A stretch of 52,688 nucleotides of DNA from an uncultured Collinsella sp. (lineage in GTDB: Bacteria > Actinomycetota > Coriobacteriia > Coriobacteriales > Coriobacteriaceae): positions 1 to 52,688 of the forward strand of contig CAAEHI010000027.1 of the NCBI GenBank assembly GCA_900755685.1, read 5' to 3'. A program made the translations under genes and the position numbers. Position 1 is the stretch's first letter, and each line of letters begins with the position of its first letter. The notes below the pieces were generated by a model. The model saw only the letters and a list, made by a program, of their open reading frames with translations, searched no databases and was not told where the DNA came from. Shown here one piece after another: positions 16,301 to 24,100 of the stretch.

Positions 16301-17013
16301 TTGTGGACGGCCTCGTCGGTGAGTGCCAGTTCGCGGCAGGGAAAGATTTCGATGCTGTCCTCGTTGCCGATGGTCTGCCCCGTGGAGCTCACCATGCGGC
16401 GGATGCGGTCAATCTCGTCGCCGAAGAACTCGATGCGCACGGGTGCCTTTTCCTGTGCGGGGAACACCTCGACGGTGTCGCCGTGAACGCGAAACAAGCC
16501 GGGCGCATCGGCGGCGCCGGCATTGGTGTAGCCCATGCCCACCAAGCGCTGCGGCACCTCGTCAAAGGGAATCTCCTCGCCCACCGCAAAAGTAGTGGAC
16601 TCCCAGTAGCGGCTCTCGACCGGCGGCACGCAGCGCAGCAGCGCGCGAGCCGAGGCGACCATGATGCAGTTGTCCCCGCGCACGATGCGCCCCAGAGCCT
16701 CGCAGCGCTGCGCCACCACGGCGTCGTCCGGCGCCTGCTCGCGCCACGGATAGTCCTTGCGCTCAGGAAAACGACACACGTGCGCCAGGCCCACGTAGGC
16801 GGCAAGGCTACGCGCGGCGCGATCGGCCGCATCCTCGCCGCTCACGATATAGACCGTCGGGCGCGGACGGCGCGCAAACTGGGCGGCCGCCATAAGCGTG
16901 CGGCCCGACTGCGACACAGCCAGCGTCACGTCCTCGCCAGCATCGAGCCCGGCCTCGACGGCCTGCAAGGCCTCGGCAGTGTAGAGCTGCGCGGCTATAC
17001 GGTGAATGAGCAT
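13381..17013 (-). CDS. mfd: Transcription-repair coupling factor Mfd
   Basis: The 1210-residue length is usual for Mfd. In order it has a UvrB-homology/UvrA-binding N-terminal part (about 1-470), the RNA-polymerase-binding CarD-like domain starting near FKPGDYVVHATHGIALF (about 530), and the RecG-like SF2 translocase with Walker A DVGFGKTE (about 688) and DEEQ (about 783). The C-terminal TRCF domain lies at about 1060-1180. Mfd removes stalled RNA polymerase and recruits UvrA. There is an Ala-rich stretch near residues 440-480, and the C-terminus is rich in Gly/Ala. The start ATG 17013 follows GGAGGA. A terminator-like hairpin (17043-17066) sits just upstream, between nth and mfd. Confidence 0.97.
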   Translation of the reverse strand: MLIHRIAAQLYTAEALQAVEAGLDAGEDVTLAVSQSGRTLMAAAQFARRPRPTVYIVSGEDAADRAARSLAAYVGLAHVCRFPERKDYPWREQAPDDAVVAQRCEALGRIVRGDNCIMVASARALLRCVPPVESRYWESTTFAVGEEIPFDEVPQRLVGMGYTNAGAADAPGLFRVHGDTVEVFPAQEKAPVRIEFFGDEIDRIRRMVSSTGQTIGNEDSIEIFPCRELALTDEAVHNMHVALYRASQDDSKLAALLEMVDARIVTPELDRFLPVMYGQAVSPLAHVSGKALVVLSEPRSLFDDCLRAYEDIEARAGEAGIDRLDGLYVRAQQLDFGAQQRLNYVNLIRAGGAVTAELKIEQPAIAGSDNRFMTRVQEVVGKRYACVFAIPDRGARESMELTFGDEGITFEESLTAAPENAGVIGERVRVAAADSADRAARQDAHAAIRERKADALNARSLEAGAAQAAAGAAVPTISRGRVTFVDAALPQGVVVPDANLAVFSIADLNARMDANRARSRRKVDITQITFPFKPGDYVVHATHGIALFSEIARQEVGGKERDYFLLEYADGDKLYVPLEQVDRITRYVGPDGDKPRLTRLNTADWTRATNKARKNAKKLAFDLVDLYTRRSSIAGIACPPDTPEQIEMEESFPYDETRDQLEAIADIKADMEAPKPMDRLLCGDVGFGKTEVALRAAFKCVDSGRQVMVLCPTTILAQQHYETFFERFAPFGLEVEVLSRFRTPAQQKRALKAFAEGTIDVLIGTHRLLSADVNPKNLGLVIIDEEQRFGVQHKEQLKNLREQIDVLTLSATPIPRTMQMATSGVRDMSLITTPPTGRRPVIVHVGEYDPDVVSAAIRLEVGRGGQVYYVSNRVKTIDDAVARVHEAAPEARVGVAHGKMSPREVEDVMIEFATKKIDVLIATTIVESGIDNATANTLIIEDSQRLGLAQLYQLKGRVGRSATQAYAYFMFPGELPLTEEATARLTALSEFQDLGSGMRIAMRDLEIRGAGSLMGAEQHGNLSSVGFDLFTQMLGQAVAEARGDDDAGVEAASVGINLPADYFLSEEYLPAVDQRVLVYRKLAAAEDLESIDEVQEETEAAHGELPLAGLNLFNRARIRIRGERLGLESVTLSGGRITFLGVDVPKKVAFELKTRYGAVNFPKSRKLSVPYKAGAGAGSGLGRGLDANDGTGPVAAALMLLQQLGASDDD

Positions 17014-17042
17014 GCTGTTCCTCCGGCATTTCAACGCCAAAA

Positions 17043-17066
17043 GCCCGCCGGGGCAAGCTCGGCGGG
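17043..17066 (-). terminator. Terminator between nth and mfd
   Basis: CCCGCCG (17044-17050) pairs with CGGCGGG (17060-17066). On the minus strand TTTTGG follows. It ends nth transcription but lies only 30 nt before the mfd start, so mfd either reads through it or starts transcription almost at the hairpin. Confidence 0.65.
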
Positions 17067-17170
17067 TATGCGGCGGATTTCATTGCCTGTCATGGTAGCG
17101 CATGGAGAGGACTCCGGCTCAAGAGCAAACCCAGCCCCGCAAAAAACGCCAGACGAAGATGCGTTCCGCC

Positions 17171-17836
17171 CTACCCCGCTACGCGCACGCTGGGGCACAA
17201 ATCTGCCAGCGGACACTCGTCACACTTGGGTTTGCGGGCGTCGCAGATCTCGCGACCGAAGGTGATCCACTGATGGTTGACCGACTCCCAATACTCGTGC
17301 GGCAAAATCTTGAGCAGATCCTGCTCGGTCTTGAGCGGCTCCTTGGCATGTGTCTTGGGACTCAACATCAGGCGATGCGCAATGCGGTTGACGTGCGTGT
17401 CCACCGCAATGCCCTCCACGATGCCATACCCCACGTTGAGCACGATGTTCGCCGTCTTGCGTCCCACGCCCGGCAGCTTCACGAGTTCCTTCATGTCGGC
17501 CGGCACCTCGCCGCCATAGTCGGCGACGATCATCTGCGCGGCCTCCACGGCGTGCTTGGCCTTGCTCTTATAAAAGCCGAGTGACTTGATGGTGTCTGCC
17601 ACGTCAGCCACACTCGCCCCGGCCATGGCCTCGGGCGTGGGCCACTGGGCAAACAGCTTCGGCGTCACCTTGTTGACCTGCGCGTCGGTCGTTTGCGCCG
17701 AGAGCAACACCGCGATCAGCAGGCGGAAGGGATTCTCGTGGTCCAAAAAGCACTCGACCGGGCCATAGCGACGGTTGAGGCGCTCACACACCTCAACGGC
17801 GCGCTCGCGTTTGGCGGCATTGGTCTCGCGTGGCAT
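17171..17836 (-). CDS. nth: Endonuclease III
   Basis: The 221-residue DNA glycosylase/AP lyase removes oxidised pyrimidines. The helix-hairpin-helix LPGVGRKTAN carries catalytic Lys127, and VDTHVNRIAHRL has catalytic Asp146. A complete [4Fe-4S] motif Cys198-x6-Cys205-x2-Cys208-x5-Cys214 lies near the C-terminus. The start at ATG 17836 follows AGGAG five bases upstream. The ABC exporter gene ends 63 nt upstream. The plain Nth found here contrasts with the cluster-less MutY-like glycosylase at 24755. Confidence 0.97.
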   Translation of the reverse strand: MPRETNAAKRERAVEVCERLNRRYGPVECFLDHENPFRLLIAVLLSAQTTDAQVNKVTPKLFAQWPTPEAMAGASVADVADTIKSLGFYKSKAKHAVEAAQMIVADYGGEVPADMKELVKLPGVGRKTANIVLNVGYGIVEGIAVDTHVNRIAHRLMLSPKTHAKEPLKTEQDLLKILPHEYWESVNHQWITFGREICDARKPKCDECPLADLCPSVRVAG

Positions 17837-17899
17837 AACGACTCCTCGGCTCAACGGCACAATAAACTTATGGGCACAATTGTCCCACGTCCGAGACGC

Positions 17900-19702
17900 T
17901 TACGCCTCCAAGAATGCGCCGGTCTGACGGCTCCACAGGCTCGCGTACTCGCCACCCGCCTCGACGAGCTGCGTATGCGTGCCGTCCTCGACAATCTCGC
18001 CATCGGCCAGCACCACAATGCGGTCAAGCGCCGCCACGGTGGACAGGCGGTGCGCCACCACAATGGAGGTGCGGCCGCGCATCAGATTCTCGAGCGCCTC
18101 CTGCACCAACGCCTCGGACTCGCTGTCCAAGGCAGACGTCGCCTCGTCGAGCACCAGAATCGGCGCGTCGGTTAGGATGGCGCGGGCGATAGCCACGCGC
18201 TGACGCTGACCGCCAGAGAGCTTGACGCCGCGCTCGCCCACCATAGTGTCAAAGCCACGGGGCAAGCGGTCGATAAACTCGGTCGCATTAGCCAAGCGAG
18301 CCGCCTCGCGAATCTGCTCATCAGTGGCGTTGGGACGACCGTAGGCAATGTTTTCGCGAATGGAGCGGTGGAACAGCAGCGCCTCCTGCGGCACGTAGGC
18401 AACCTGACGGCGCAGGCTCTGCTGCGTGCAGCGCGAGACGTCCTGGCCGTCCACGAGCACGCGACCGCCCTGAACATCGTCTAGGCGCAGCAGCAATTTG
18501 GTGAGCGTCGTCTTACCCGAGCCCGATTTGCCCACCAGGCCCACGCGCTGGCCCGCCGCCACATGAAGCGTCAGGTCATCGAACACGGTCTCGCCCGCCG
18601 CAGCGTCACGGTACGCAAAGCTCAGGTGCTCAAAATCAATCGCGCCCTCGGTCACTTTGAGCTCAGGGGCGTCCGGGTCGTCTGCCACCAAACATGGCTC
18701 GTCCAGCACGCGCGTCATCTCGGCCGCATCGCCCAAAGCGCGGTTGATGCGCTGCATCATGGAACTCACGTAGTTCAGGCGCATGGTGAGGTTATAGGTA
18801 TAGGTAAAGATCATGACGAGCGAGCCGGCCGAGATGCCAAACCACGCGTTGCCGCCCGCCACGAACACACTCACCACGGCCATGGTGATGACGATAAGAC
18901 CCGAGGTCGTAAAGTTGCGCTGCATCATGGCGTGCATCGAGACCGTCTCGGCATCGCGCGCGGCACGATCGGCGGCGTCGAACAGATCGCGTTCAAAGTC
19001 CTCGCGCCCGCAGGTCTTGACGGCCAAGATGTTCGTGACCGCGTCGGAGAGCACGCCCGAGAGCTTGTTCTGCGCGGCGGACGTCGCGGCCGAAAGCGGC
19101 ATGATGCGCTTGTACATAAGCCAGACAAACGCGATGTAGACGACCATGATGCACACCAGGATCACGGTAAACGTCGGCACCACCGGGGCGAGTGCGGCCA
19201 CGGTGCAGATGACCGAGGTAATGGTGGGGACGAGCGAATACACCGTCACGTCGACCAGACCCGTGTAGCCGCTCATAAAACGACTCGTCTGGCTCACGAG
19301 CGATCCGCCAAAGCGGCTGGTATGGAATGTCATGGATTGGTTGGAGAGCGTGTCGAAGCACAGGCGCGCCAGGTGATAGTTGCCTGCAATCTCGAGCTTG
19401 TAGACGGTGTAGTCCTGTAGCTTGGAGAGGATCTGACCCACCAGGTTAACGAGTACGAGCGCCAGGATATAGGGGCCGAAGACCTCAAACCCCTGGTCCC
19501 CCGCCACGGGACCGGCTTGAACGCGGTCGACAATGAGGGCCATCACATAGGTATTGGCAAACGTCAGCAAAAAGATGTAGCCCGCCGACGAGAACACCGA
19601 GAGAAAGACAATCAGCGGCTGCGTGCGTGTGACACCCCAAAACCGCTGCAGCGTGCGGCGCACGGTGGAGCGTTTCAGCGGACTGGTGTTTCTCTGAGAC
19701 AT
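17900..19702 (-). CDS. ABC exporter, fused membrane and ATPase domains
   Basis: The 600-residue half-transporter has an N-terminal six-helix membrane domain (about 25-320) and a C-terminal ATPase. Walker A is GLVGKSGSGKTT (about 394), the signature is KLSGGQRQRVA (about 496), Walker B is ILVLDEATSALD (about 517), and the H-loop is IVVAHRLST. It works as a homodimer or with a partner; there is no second ABC gene beside it, so a homodimer is likely. The substrate (lipid, drug or peptide) is not readable. The start ATG 19702 follows AAAGGA. The frame to 19738 has no better site. Confidence 0.92.
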   Translation of the reverse strand: MSQRNTSPLKRSTVRRTLQRFWGVTRTQPLIVFLSVFSSAGYIFLLTFANTYVMALIVDRVQAGPVAGDQGFEVFGPYILALVLVNLVGQILSKLQDYTVYKLEIAGNYHLARLCFDTLSNQSMTFHTSRFGGSLVSQTSRFMSGYTGLVDVTVYSLVPTITSVICTVAALAPVVPTFTVILVCIMVVYIAFVWLMYKRIMPLSAATSAAQNKLSGVLSDAVTNILAVKTCGREDFERDLFDAADRAARDAETVSMHAMMQRNFTTSGLIVITMAVVSVFVAGGNAWFGISAGSLVMIFTYTYNLTMRLNYVSSMMQRINRALGDAAEMTRVLDEPCLVADDPDAPELKVTEGAIDFEHLSFAYRDAAAGETVFDDLTLHVAAGQRVGLVGKSGSGKTTLTKLLLRLDDVQGGRVLVDGQDVSRCTQQSLRRQVAYVPQEALLFHRSIRENIAYGRPNATDEQIREAARLANATEFIDRLPRGFDTMVGERGVKLSGGQRQRVAIARAILTDAPILVLDEATSALDSESEALVQEALENLMRGRTSIVVAHRLSTVAALDRIVVLADGEIVEDGTHTQLVEAGGEYASLWSRQTGAFLEA

Positions 19703-19779
19703 GGGCTTCCTTTCGCGTCTGATAGGGCGAAACGCCATTGTTGCACACTAAAGCGCACTTCAGGCAAGCGCGATGTGAA

Positions 19780-19821
19780 AGGCAGCGGGGTGCCCGCGTT
19801 TGCGCCGGTGCCCCGCTGCCT
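19780..19821 (-). terminator. Terminator of rmuC
   Basis: AGGCAGCGGGG (19780-19790) pairs with CCCCGCTGCCT (19811-19821), with an inner GC-rich part. The T-run after it is weak. It begins 9 nt past the rmuC stop. Confidence 0.7.
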
Positions 19822-19829
19822 TGTTGCAA

Positions 19830-21185
19830 TTAGTCCTCGTCTTCTTGGTCTGTGGAAAGGCCCGCGGGCGTGAGTCCCAAAATCTCATCGGCTTGATCGG
19901 CGTCTTCCAGCGCGTCGATATCCTTGAGCTTGCGCTCCATAACGTTGGTGCGCGTGGTGATAATGCCCTCGACCGTTTTGCCCGCGGTCTCGATCTGCTG
20001 CTGGGCGCGGCGCAGCGCCTTTTGATAGCGCGGCAGCTCGGCCTTGACAGCGGAGAGCACGCGCAGTACATCGTCGGTGCGTTTTTGCAGCTTAAACGTT
20101 TGGTAACTCATCTGCAGGCTGTTGAGAATGGCCGCCATGGTGCTAGGGCCGGCAACGTTGACGTGATAGTCGCGGCCCAGGGTCTCGATAAGCCCGGGGC
20201 GGCTGACGACCTCGGCGTACAGTCCTTCAAACGGCACGAACATGATGCCAAAGTTGGTCGTTGCCGGCACACTCAGGTACTTTTCGCAGATGTCCTTGGC
20301 CTCGCGCTTGACCATGGTGTCGAGCGTCTTACGCGCAGCCGCCACGGTCTCCGCATCGCCCGACTCCTGCGCGTCGAGCAGGTGCTCGTACGCGTCGCCC
20401 GGAAACTTGGAGTCAATCGGCAGCAGCACGGGGTCGCCCTCGTCCACCGGCAGCTTGACGGCAAACTCAACGCGCTCCGAGGCGCCGGGCTTGGTGGCGA
20501 CGTTTTCCAGATACTGGTCGGGTGTAAGGATGTCCGCCAGAATTGCACCCAGCTGCACCTCGCCCAAAATGCCACGCGCCTTCACATTGCCCAGTACGCG
20601 CTTAAGATCGCCCACGCCGGTGGCGATGGATTGCATATCGCCCAGGCCCTTGTAGACGGCTTCGAGCTGGTCGCTCACCTGCTTAAACGATGACGACAGG
20701 CGATCGTTGAGCGTGCGGGAGAGCTTCTCGTCCACCGTTGCGCGCATCTGATCGAGTTGCACGTTGTTGTCTTTGCGGATAGCACCCAGCTGGGCATCGA
20801 CCGTCTCGCGCACCTTGTCCAGGCGGTGCTCGATGCCCTCGCGGTTGGCACCGAGCTGTTGGGCCGTCTCGCGGCGCAGGTCATCCATCCGGTCACCAGC
20901 TTGCGAAAACTCACGCGCGATGGTCAGGTAACGTTGCTGCTCCACGGCCGCATCTGTCGTCTGCTGCTGCGCGATGGCATTGGCCGTGCGGCGAGTTTCG
21001 GCCAGCGCGACGTTCAGGGCATCGAGCGCGTTGTTGGCCTGCTCGAGTGCTGCCAGCGTTTCCGCGCTACTGTCGCCACGCTCCCGCAACTCGGCACGCA
21101 GGCTCTTGAGCTGGAGGGCGCAAGCCACAGCAACCCCCACCGCCACCAAGGCGATCACAACAAGCACAATATCAATAGCAGACAT
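19830..21185 (-). CDS. rmuC: DNA recombination protein RmuC
   Basis: The 451-residue protein has an N-terminal membrane segment (about 4-25), a long coiled coil (about 26-190) and the RmuC nuclease-like domain (about 190-400). Markers are GEVQLGAILADIL (about 203), PIDSKFPGDAYEHL and NFGIMFVPFEGLYAEV. RmuC proteins limit inversions between short repeats, which is of note in a region rich in inverted repeats. The start ATG 21185 has a modest GGCGGAG site. A terminator follows the stop. Confidence 0.93.
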   Translation of the reverse strand: MSAIDIVLVVIALVAVGVAVACALQLKSLRAELRERGDSSAETLAALEQANNALDALNVALAETRRTANAIAQQQTTDAAVEQQRYLTIAREFSQAGDRMDDLRRETAQQLGANREGIEHRLDKVRETVDAQLGAIRKDNNVQLDQMRATVDEKLSRTLNDRLSSSFKQVSDQLEAVYKGLGDMQSIATGVGDLKRVLGNVKARGILGEVQLGAILADILTPDQYLENVATKPGASERVEFAVKLPVDEGDPVLLPIDSKFPGDAYEHLLDAQESGDAETVAAARKTLDTMVKREAKDICEKYLSVPATTNFGIMFVPFEGLYAEVVSRPGLIETLGRDYHVNVAGPSTMAAILNSLQMSYQTFKLQKRTDDVLRVLSAVKAELPRYQKALRRAQQQIETAGKTVEGIITTRTNVMERKLKDIDALEDADQADEILGLTPAGLSTDQEDED

Positions 21186-21236
21186 AGACTCCGCCCAACA
21201 AACTCAATCGGTCATCAATCAAAACCGCGATCAATC

Positions 21237-21800
21237 TTACCCCGTCATACGCACCGGGCGCCCGGCCCCTTCTTGGGCGCCCCTCTCCTCCGCATATTCC
21301 ATAATGCGGCGCGCCGTCTCCCTGCTCACCTTTGAGTCATCGCCGGCCAAGTATGCGTATACGTTTCCTTTATTCAGGCGCAGAGCACGGCAGAGGCCAT
21401 AGCGCGTTACACCCGATTCCTCCAATGCTTCCAGCGTTTTCTTTCTCATCAGGGCGTTCACCCTTCTATCGGCCGCCGGCTTTTCCTTCACCGCTCTATA
21501 CGCACGCCAAACGTTGGCATAACGATTAGGGAGCTCACTTTTGGCGCATAGAGACGCCATGCTACCCGCTTGACCGTACAAGGATAAAACGTCTCGGTAA
21601 TCTCGTTCCATCCACGAGCCCTCGGATAAACCCAGAACGTATTCGGCTTTTCCTTGCGCCAAAGCGAGCAAAAACAGAGGCTCCGCCACGCGCGGCGCAT
21701 CCGTCGTCGCCTGCTCAACCAATTTTCTAAAACTCAGCGACTGCTGTCCGGATAGCTCTCGGCAATAGCCTTTTAAGAATCCCTCAAAGGTCAGATTCAA
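21237..21800 (-). CDS. HTH protein coupled to nucleotidyltransferase (putative TA partner)
   Basis: I do not recognise a named family. The 187-residue protein has an all-helical N-terminal part (about 1-120) and a C-terminal helix-turn-helix (about 133-175: SGVTRYGLCRALRLNKGNVY), likely DNA-binding. The start is TTG 21800, preceded by AAAGGAGGTG. Its TTGA overlaps the stop TGA of the nucleotidyltransferase gene, so translation is coupled. The pair resembles AbiE-type modules, in which a nucleotidyltransferase toxin pairs with an HTH antitoxin, but gene order is reversed from the usual antitoxin-first. The frame upstream of 21800 lies inside the neighbour and is not used. Base composition is AT-richer than the flanks. 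Confidence 0.7.
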   Translation of the reverse strand: MNLTFEGFLKGYCRELSGQQSLSFRKLVEQATTDAPRVAEPLFLLALAQGKAEYVLGLSEGSWMERDYRDVLSLYGQAGSMASLCAKSELPNRYANVWRAYRAVKEKPAADRRVNALMRKKTLEALEESGVTRYGLCRALRLNKGNVYAYLAGDDSKVSRETARRIMEYAEERGAQEGAGRPVRMTG

Positions 21801-22327
21801 CCGAGCACCTCCTTTTTGTATTGCCTGTATGCACAGACCATCTCTTGATAACTCCGCTCCGAAGGCGACGACGCCAGCGCCTCTCCCTCGTCGAATATAA
21901 GCCGTTCGAGCAACCCCCAATCAAGTCGGTCGACGAATGCCTGACTATGAAGATCGATGATGTCGTTCGGACGACAGGCATAGAGCTTCATTACCGCCAG
22001 GTCCTCCAAGGATGGCGTAAAGTACCTGATAAAACGCGCCCCAATATCCAAGGGAATCAAACGATCTTCGTAATTGAACGGCATCTGATTACAATATGCC
22101 ACCGCCATACCATTCACCTCGGGGTATCGAGCTATGATCTCGCGGAGGCACCTATCTGCCTCAAACACATCAATGTCATGTGTAACCGAACGATTCGTCA
22201 CATCGTTTAGCATGAAGGCGCTTCCTCCCACCAATACAACGTTCGGCCTGTCGTCTCTTGGACCTATTTCCAGCTCCGCCTCTTCGTCAATGCCCAAAAG
22301 AGTCTGTTCTAAATCCTGCTTATACAT
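21797..22327 (-). CDS. DUF6036/AbiEii-like nucleotidyltransferase (putative toxin)
   Basis: The 176-residue protein shows the minimal nucleotidyltransferase core: VVLVGGSAFML (Gly-Gly-Ser, about 30-40) and THDIDVF (Asp-x-Asp, about 49-55). DLAVMKLYACRPNDIIDL follows (about 108-125), resembling the late motif of AbiEii-like proteins. Such enzymes transfer a nucleotide to RNA or protein and several are toxins. The gene is first in a two-gene unit with the HTH protein, sharing TTGA. An AT-rich palindrome lies 13-33 nt before its ATG. AGGA about seven bases upstream is a weak ribosome site. Codon use and GC suggest acquisition. Confidence 0.75.
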   Translation of the reverse strand: MYKQDLEQTLLGIDEEAELEIGPRDDRPNVVLVGGSAFMLNDVTNRSVTHDIDVFEADRCLREIIARYPEVNGMAVAYCNQMPFNYEDRLIPLDIGARFIRYFTPSLEDLAVMKLYACRPNDIIDLHSQAFVDRLDWGLLERLIFDEGEALASSPSERSYQEMVCAYRQYKKEVLG

Positions 22328-22339
22328 AACAAATCCTAT

Positions 22340-22360
22340 TATTATTCATCTTCAATAATA
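22340..22360. promoter_or_regulatory. AT-rich palindrome before the nucleotidyltransferase gene
   Basis: TATTATT (22340-22346) and AATAATA (22354-22360) are inverted around a 7-nt spacer. On the minus strand it contains TATTAT and TAATAA hexamers usable as a -10. It is a candidate self-repression site for the HTH partner. Confidence 0.5.
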
Positions 22361-22450
22361 CTATTCAGTCGCACGACAGGACCAACAGGATGCAAGAATT
22401 CCGCTCGTGGCGATAATCCCTACACCCTAGAAGTCCTAATGTGACAAACG

Positions 22451-22885
22451 CTAACTCTCCCAGCCGGCGCGGATTGTTGTTATGACATCGCCTAGGCGCT
22501 GGCCGAGGGCTGACAGATGTTGGAGCACTTCGCCGGGCGAAGCACCGTTGAGGATGCAGGTGAGCGCATACGAGACCAAGAAAATCGCCGCAAGTCCTAG
22601 CGGAATGAGCACGATCATCGCCAATGTGCGCAGGCGCTGGCCCACGCGGCGACGACGCGCACGACGCTTGTCGAACGCGAGCTCCTGCGCATATGAATCT
22701 TGCTGTACGGAATAGGCCTCTGGTGCCGATTCGCACCCGGGCACAGCTGCAGGTACAGCAGCGGGCACGACATTTTGCGCAAAGGGCTGGACTGCCGCCC
22801 CTTGCATTTGCATCTCCATGAGTCGTTGCTGCTGGCGCAACATGCGCTCGGCTTGTTGCTGCGGAGTCTCAAGAAACAGATCCAT
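22451..22885 (-). CDS. Small single-pass membrane protein, unknown function
   Basis: The product is 144 residues. It has a Gln/Met-rich helical N-terminus (MDLFLETPQQQAERMLRQQQ), a Val/Pro/Ala stretch, a basic cluster (DKRRARRRRVGQRLR, about 73-87) and one membrane helix (about 90-114). I recognise no family. The start is ATG 22885, because GGAGG lies six bases before it. The frame continues to a TTG at 22993 without a ribosome site. The basic cluster before the helix suggests the N-terminus is cytosolic. It lies downstream of another membrane protein gene (23187) but a terminator separates them. Confidence 0.6.
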   Translation of the reverse strand: MDLFLETPQQQAERMLRQQQRLMEMQMQGAAVQPFAQNVVPAAVPAAVPGCESAPEAYSVQQDSYAQELAFDKRRARRRRVGQRLRTLAMIVLIPLGLAAIFLVSYALTCILNGASPGEVLQHLSALGQRLGDVITTIRAGWES

Positions 22886-23143
22886 GCTGGCCTCCAAAAA
22901 TCGGAGCATTCGACGCTTACGCTCAGCATCCCGCACCGCCATGACCGCGACAACGCAATCGCCGGCAATAGCCGCAAAGTTTCTTTTGCTCAAAAGCTGT
23001 CGAAAAGCTCAACAACTCCCCTACCAGCACTTTCTCTGAGCTTTTTTCGCCAGCAATCTTTTGGCCTTCCACCCTTACGCCAACTGACCAAAATCTAACC
23101 AAAAGCTTGACGAAAATTGTGGAAACAGGGACCCATACAAAAA

Positions 23144-23169
23144 CGTGCCGCCCCAAAAGGGGCGGCACG
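23144..23169 (-). terminator. Rho-independent terminator
   Basis: CGTGCCGCCCC (23144-23154) pairs with GGGGCGGCACG (23159-23169) around AAAA. On the minus strand TTTTTG follows. It ends the membrane protein gene at 23187. The rest of 22886-23143 is T/G-rich on the minus strand, with no supported gene. Confidence 0.9.
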
Positions 23170-23186
23170 CAAACTTCTAATCAGCC

Positions 23187-23819
23187 TTACATGCCCGCAA
23201 GGCCTCGGGCGGCGGTGGCGCACATAAATGCCAAGACGAGAATCACGAGCGACCCGGCGATGTCTGCCAGCACGCCCATTACGCGGCGCTCAAACAGCCA
23301 GCTCTCAAAGTGTGGGGCGACGTTGCGCCAAACACGCCACAGCAAGATGCCCATACCGATGACGCCCGGGATATTGAGCAGTAGGATCTCGGAACACAAA
23401 AGACCGATCAGGTTGCCGGCGGCAAAGCCTGCATTACCCTCGCAGTATTTGTGGTAGACCATATACAGCATGTACGCCACAAACGGCTGCAAGCACGCAG
23501 AAATAAACGTGACCACCATCGAGGGGTCCTGCGAAAAGACCCCGGTGAGCTTATCCACGCTCGTGGCATCCTTAGAGGCCAGGAACAGGCCAATGACCAC
23601 CACGGGCACCACACCCAAGATGACCTCGACCATCGTAAACAGCTTGGCAGTCAAATCCTCACTAGCCGAATTCAAATGGGGCGCCCACTCAGGATGAGCA
23701 TGCACGTCGACTTTCTTGTCCTTCTCAGCACGATCGGCCTTTTTACCCTCGGCAACCCGACGACCAGGATCCTTGCGAGTCCCCGCCGCAGCAACCCGAG
23801 CCCGAGACTTCTTACCCAT
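23187..23819 (-). CDS. Multi-pass membrane protein, unknown function
   Basis: The 210-residue protein has a basic, Lys/Arg/Ala-rich N-terminal tail (about 1-50; MGKKSRARVAAAGTRKDPGR) and four to five hydrophobic helices (about 62-82, 95-120, 128-155, 180-205). No catalytic motif is visible. The start is ATG 23819 with GAGGTG six bases upstream; the frame to 23828 adds three residues without a better site. It has its own terminator at 23144-23169. Confidence 0.7.
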   Translation of the reverse strand: MGKKSRARVAAAGTRKDPGRRVAEGKKADRAEKDKKVDVHAHPEWAPHLNSASEDLTAKLFTMVEVILGVVPVVVIGLFLASKDATSVDKLTGVFSQDPSMVVTFISACLQPFVAYMLYMVYHKYCEGNAGFAAGNLIGLLCSEILLLNIPGVIGMGILLWRVWRNVAPHFESWLFERRVMGVLADIAGSLVILVLAFMCATAARGLAGM

Positions 23820-23910
23820 AACCAACACCTCACAAGAGGAAACGAATAGCCAACGCTACCCAGTGTACCCTCTAAGCAACGTCACCGCCCCAACCGGCCC
23901 CCACAAAAAC

Positions 23911-23934
23911 GTGCCGCCCCATAAGGGGCGGCAC
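23911..23934 (-). terminator. Rho-independent terminator, near copy of 23144-23169
   Basis: GTGCCGCCCC (23911-23920) pairs with GGGGCGGCAC (23925-23934), with TTTTTG after it on the minus strand. The flanks ACAAAAACGTGCCGCCCC and CAAACTTCT are shared with the terminator at 23144, so one is probably a duplicate. Confidence 0.85.
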
Positions 23935-23983
23935 ACAAACTTCTTATCAGCTTTTCTGTAGCGAGCGCGCAGCAACCCAACGC

Positions 23984-24073
23984 CGGAGCGCGGGGGCGGG
24001 AAATACCTTTGCCTCGCGCGACTCTGCGAAGCCGTGAGCGAGAGGGAAAGGTATTTCCCGCCCCCGCGCTCCG
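23984..24073. repeat. Perfect 27-bp inverted repeat
   Basis: The arm 23984-24010 (CGGAGCGCGGGGGCGGG then AAATACCTTT) is exactly complementary to 24047-24073, with a 36-nt loop. It lies just after the rubrerythrin stop on the minus strand. Confidence 0.8.
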
Positions 24074-24100
24074 CATCAAGCGCCACGCCCGCAACACGCG

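Noticed and set aside
13321..17265. 1314-codon open frame on the plus strand
   Set aside because: It is the antisense shadow of mfd; the minus frame has full Mfd motifs. High GC keeps opposite frames open. The same holds for 41766-45374 (opposite nifJ), 3424-4638 and similar frames.
22886..22993. N-terminal extension of the small membrane protein to TTG 22993
   Set aside because: No ribosome site at the TTG, while GGAGG lies six bases before ATG 22885.
22923..23168. 81-codon minus frame in the gap before 22885
   Set aside because: It starts in the terminator at 23144-23169 and has no ribosome site.
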